Positions 6,442 through 7,411 of a stretch of 7,411 bases of DNA are shown here, in pieces. Below the pieces are notes generated by a model. That model was not told the DNA's origin and did not search any database. It worked only from the letters and a program-made list of their open reading frames with translations. Positions within the stretch are counted from its first letter, which is position 1, and each line of letters opens with the position of its first letter. Made by a program: the position numbers and the translations under genes. The stretch spans positions 1 through 7,411 of the forward strand of contig JAZKGO010000002.1 in the NCBI GenBank assembly GCA_040385875.1, given 5' to 3'. This DNA comes from JANMZR01 sp040385875 (GTDB taxonomy: Bacteria > Bacteroidota > Bacteroidia > Cytophagales > Spirosomataceae).

Positions 6442-7410
6442 TTAAAATGGTAGGTCATCACATTCCTCTTCACCAAATTTACGCTGTTCATTTATTTTTT
6501 TGTCATTCTCATAATCTTGTACCAGTAAAAAATCTAATAGTTCATTTTCCCCTCGTTTATAAATTATTTCATTGTCGGGAGAAAAAAAATCATCTATCTC
6601 ACTTTGAGATTCACTATATAATTTATCGTGAATAGAGTTAATATAAAAATCAACAGGAATGGAAATAATATAATTTAAAAAATCACTTTCCATTCTTTCA
6701 TGATTATATAACGTTGGATTTAAAGATATTTCAGACAGTCTGTTGCTAAAAATAGTTTTAGAAATAACATCTCCAAAACAAGCAAAACAAATACCATTTT
6801 CAACATGTGTATATTGTCTCAAATATCCCGTTCCATAACATTTCCAACATTTTGTATTGGGATAATTTGCTAATTTTAATTGAGTCCCAACTTTTTCATA
6901 AACATAAATACTTTCTCTTTCGTGAAGATTAAAATGACAACTTTTACAAAGTGACACAAGTGCTGTATCATCAATCTCCCAAGGCAATGCACCTTTCAAA
7001 TAATATTTATGATGAACATGATGCCTATTATCTACTTTACCACAACCTTGACAAATAAAGTTATCCCTAACAAGAACTTTAAAACGTTTAAATTGCCATT
7101 CAAAGCAATTCAATAATTTACTATAACCAATTTGATTTATAGCAGTTTCACTAAGTAAATTAATCACCGACTTATATTCAATAATTTCTTTTACTTTATT
7201 ATCAAGCCATTTATCACTTAGTCTTTTTATATTTTTATCTATTACAGGCTCAGTATTTGGCACATTCACGTGATTCTCCTTTTTTTTTGGATTATTTTCA
7301 TCTGAAAAACTTTCCTTATTTGGAATATAATCAGCAATAGATTTTGATTTATTTCTAAATAAAAAATATAAAATAAAAATAAATATTACAACAAATACTA
7401 TTACTTGCAT
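6442..7410 (-). CDS. Membrane-anchored HNH/zinc-ribbon protein with an SSB-like C-terminal tail
   Basis: 322 aa from an ATG one base inside the window edge; a start further upstream cannot be excluded. Residues 3-18 are an uninterrupted hydrophobic segment followed by RNKSKS, as in a signal anchor with the rest of the protein in the cytoplasm. A charged, probably disordered linker runs to about 60. The HNH endonuclease-like core spans about 105-172: C120-x2-C123, HHVHH (130-134), a PWE segment, LCKSCH with C155-x2-C158, then N161 and H163. A second zinc-binding unit follows, C188-x2-C191 with CYGTG and C208-x2-C211. The C-terminal region is acidic and ends EEECDDLPF, very like the tip by which SSB recruits genome-maintenance proteins. 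Nuclease activity is inferred from the HNH residues. The gene converges on the YaaC-like gene, so it is not part of that operon. Base composition is very AT-rich. Confidence 0.78.
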   Translation of the reverse strand: MQVIVFVVIFIFILYFLFRNKSKSIADYIPNKESFSDENNPKKKENHVNVPNTEPVIDKNIKRLSDKWLDNKVKEIIEYKSVINLLSETAINQIGYSKLLNCFEWQFKRFKVLVRDNFICQGCGKVDNRHHVHHKYYLKGALPWEIDDTALVSLCKSCHFNLHERESIYVYEKVGTQLKLANYPNTKCWKCYGTGYLRQYTHVENGICFACFGDVISKTIFSNRLSEISLNPTLYNHERMESDFLNYIISIPVDFYINSIHDKLYSESQSEIDDFFSPDNEIIYKRGENELLDFLLVQDYENDKKINEQRKFGEEECDDLPF

Positions 7411-7411
7411 T

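Noticed and set aside
6432..6635. 67-aa plus-strand open frame
   Set aside because: It lies almost wholly antisense within the HNH gene, is rich in His/Phe/Tyr with no recognisable domain, and has no promoter or ribosome site. The minus-strand frame has clear zinc-binding and HNH motifs.
1..7411. CRISPR array, rRNA or complete tRNA gene, insertion sequence
   Set aside because: No regularly spaced repeats, no cloverleaf-forming sequence and no transposase or matching terminal inverted repeats were seen on either strand.

Overview
The window is AT-rich and looks like a Bacteroidota genome, most likely Flavobacteriia. Exact TAnnTTTG (-7) promoter elements occur upstream of two gene starts, Shine-Dalgarno sequences are weak or absent, the integrase has the Bacteroidota type of architecture, and the large methylase gene is of a kind common in that phylum. 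This assignment is inference from composition and motifs, not a database match.

Layout. Left edge (1-219): a strong intrinsic terminator, then a short stretch resembling the 3' end of a minus-strand tRNA-Leu gene (a possible attachment-site scar), then a tandem 11-bp G-rich repeat and a promoter very close to the integrase start. 220-1533 (+): a complete tyrosine recombinase. 1530-1829 (-): a small excisionase-like winged-HTH protein, convergent with the integrase, the two stop codons overlapping inside one terminator hairpin. 1830-2026: the HTH leader, its promoter, an operator-like inverted repeat and the start region of the cargo operon. 2027-5233 (+): a 1068-aa single-chain restriction-modification enzyme (PD-ExK nuclease, N6-adenine methylase, Type ISP-like C-terminal specificity domain). 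5246-6352 (+): a YaaC-like protein 12 bp downstream, almost certainly in the same transcript. 6353-6441: a short convergent intergenic region with GTATCA repeats. 6442-7410 (-): a membrane-anchored HNH/zinc-ribbon protein whose last residues imitate the C-terminal tip of single-stranded DNA-binding protein. No gene-free stretch exceeds 300 bases.

How the parts may work together. The integrase and excisionase-like genes look like the mobility end of an integrated element, and what follows looks like defence cargo. The methylase-nuclease and the YaaC-like protein form a compact two-gene unit. The central part of the large enzyme is markedly more AT-rich than its two ends, as expected if its target-recognition region was exchanged. 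The HNH protein at the right edge is transcribed towards this unit, so it is a separate gene. Its combination of membrane anchor, nuclease-like core and SSB-like tail is the most unusual protein-level observation here. The YaaC partner and the HNH protein are the two places where an undescribed defence mechanism could lie, but the sequence alone does not prove either.
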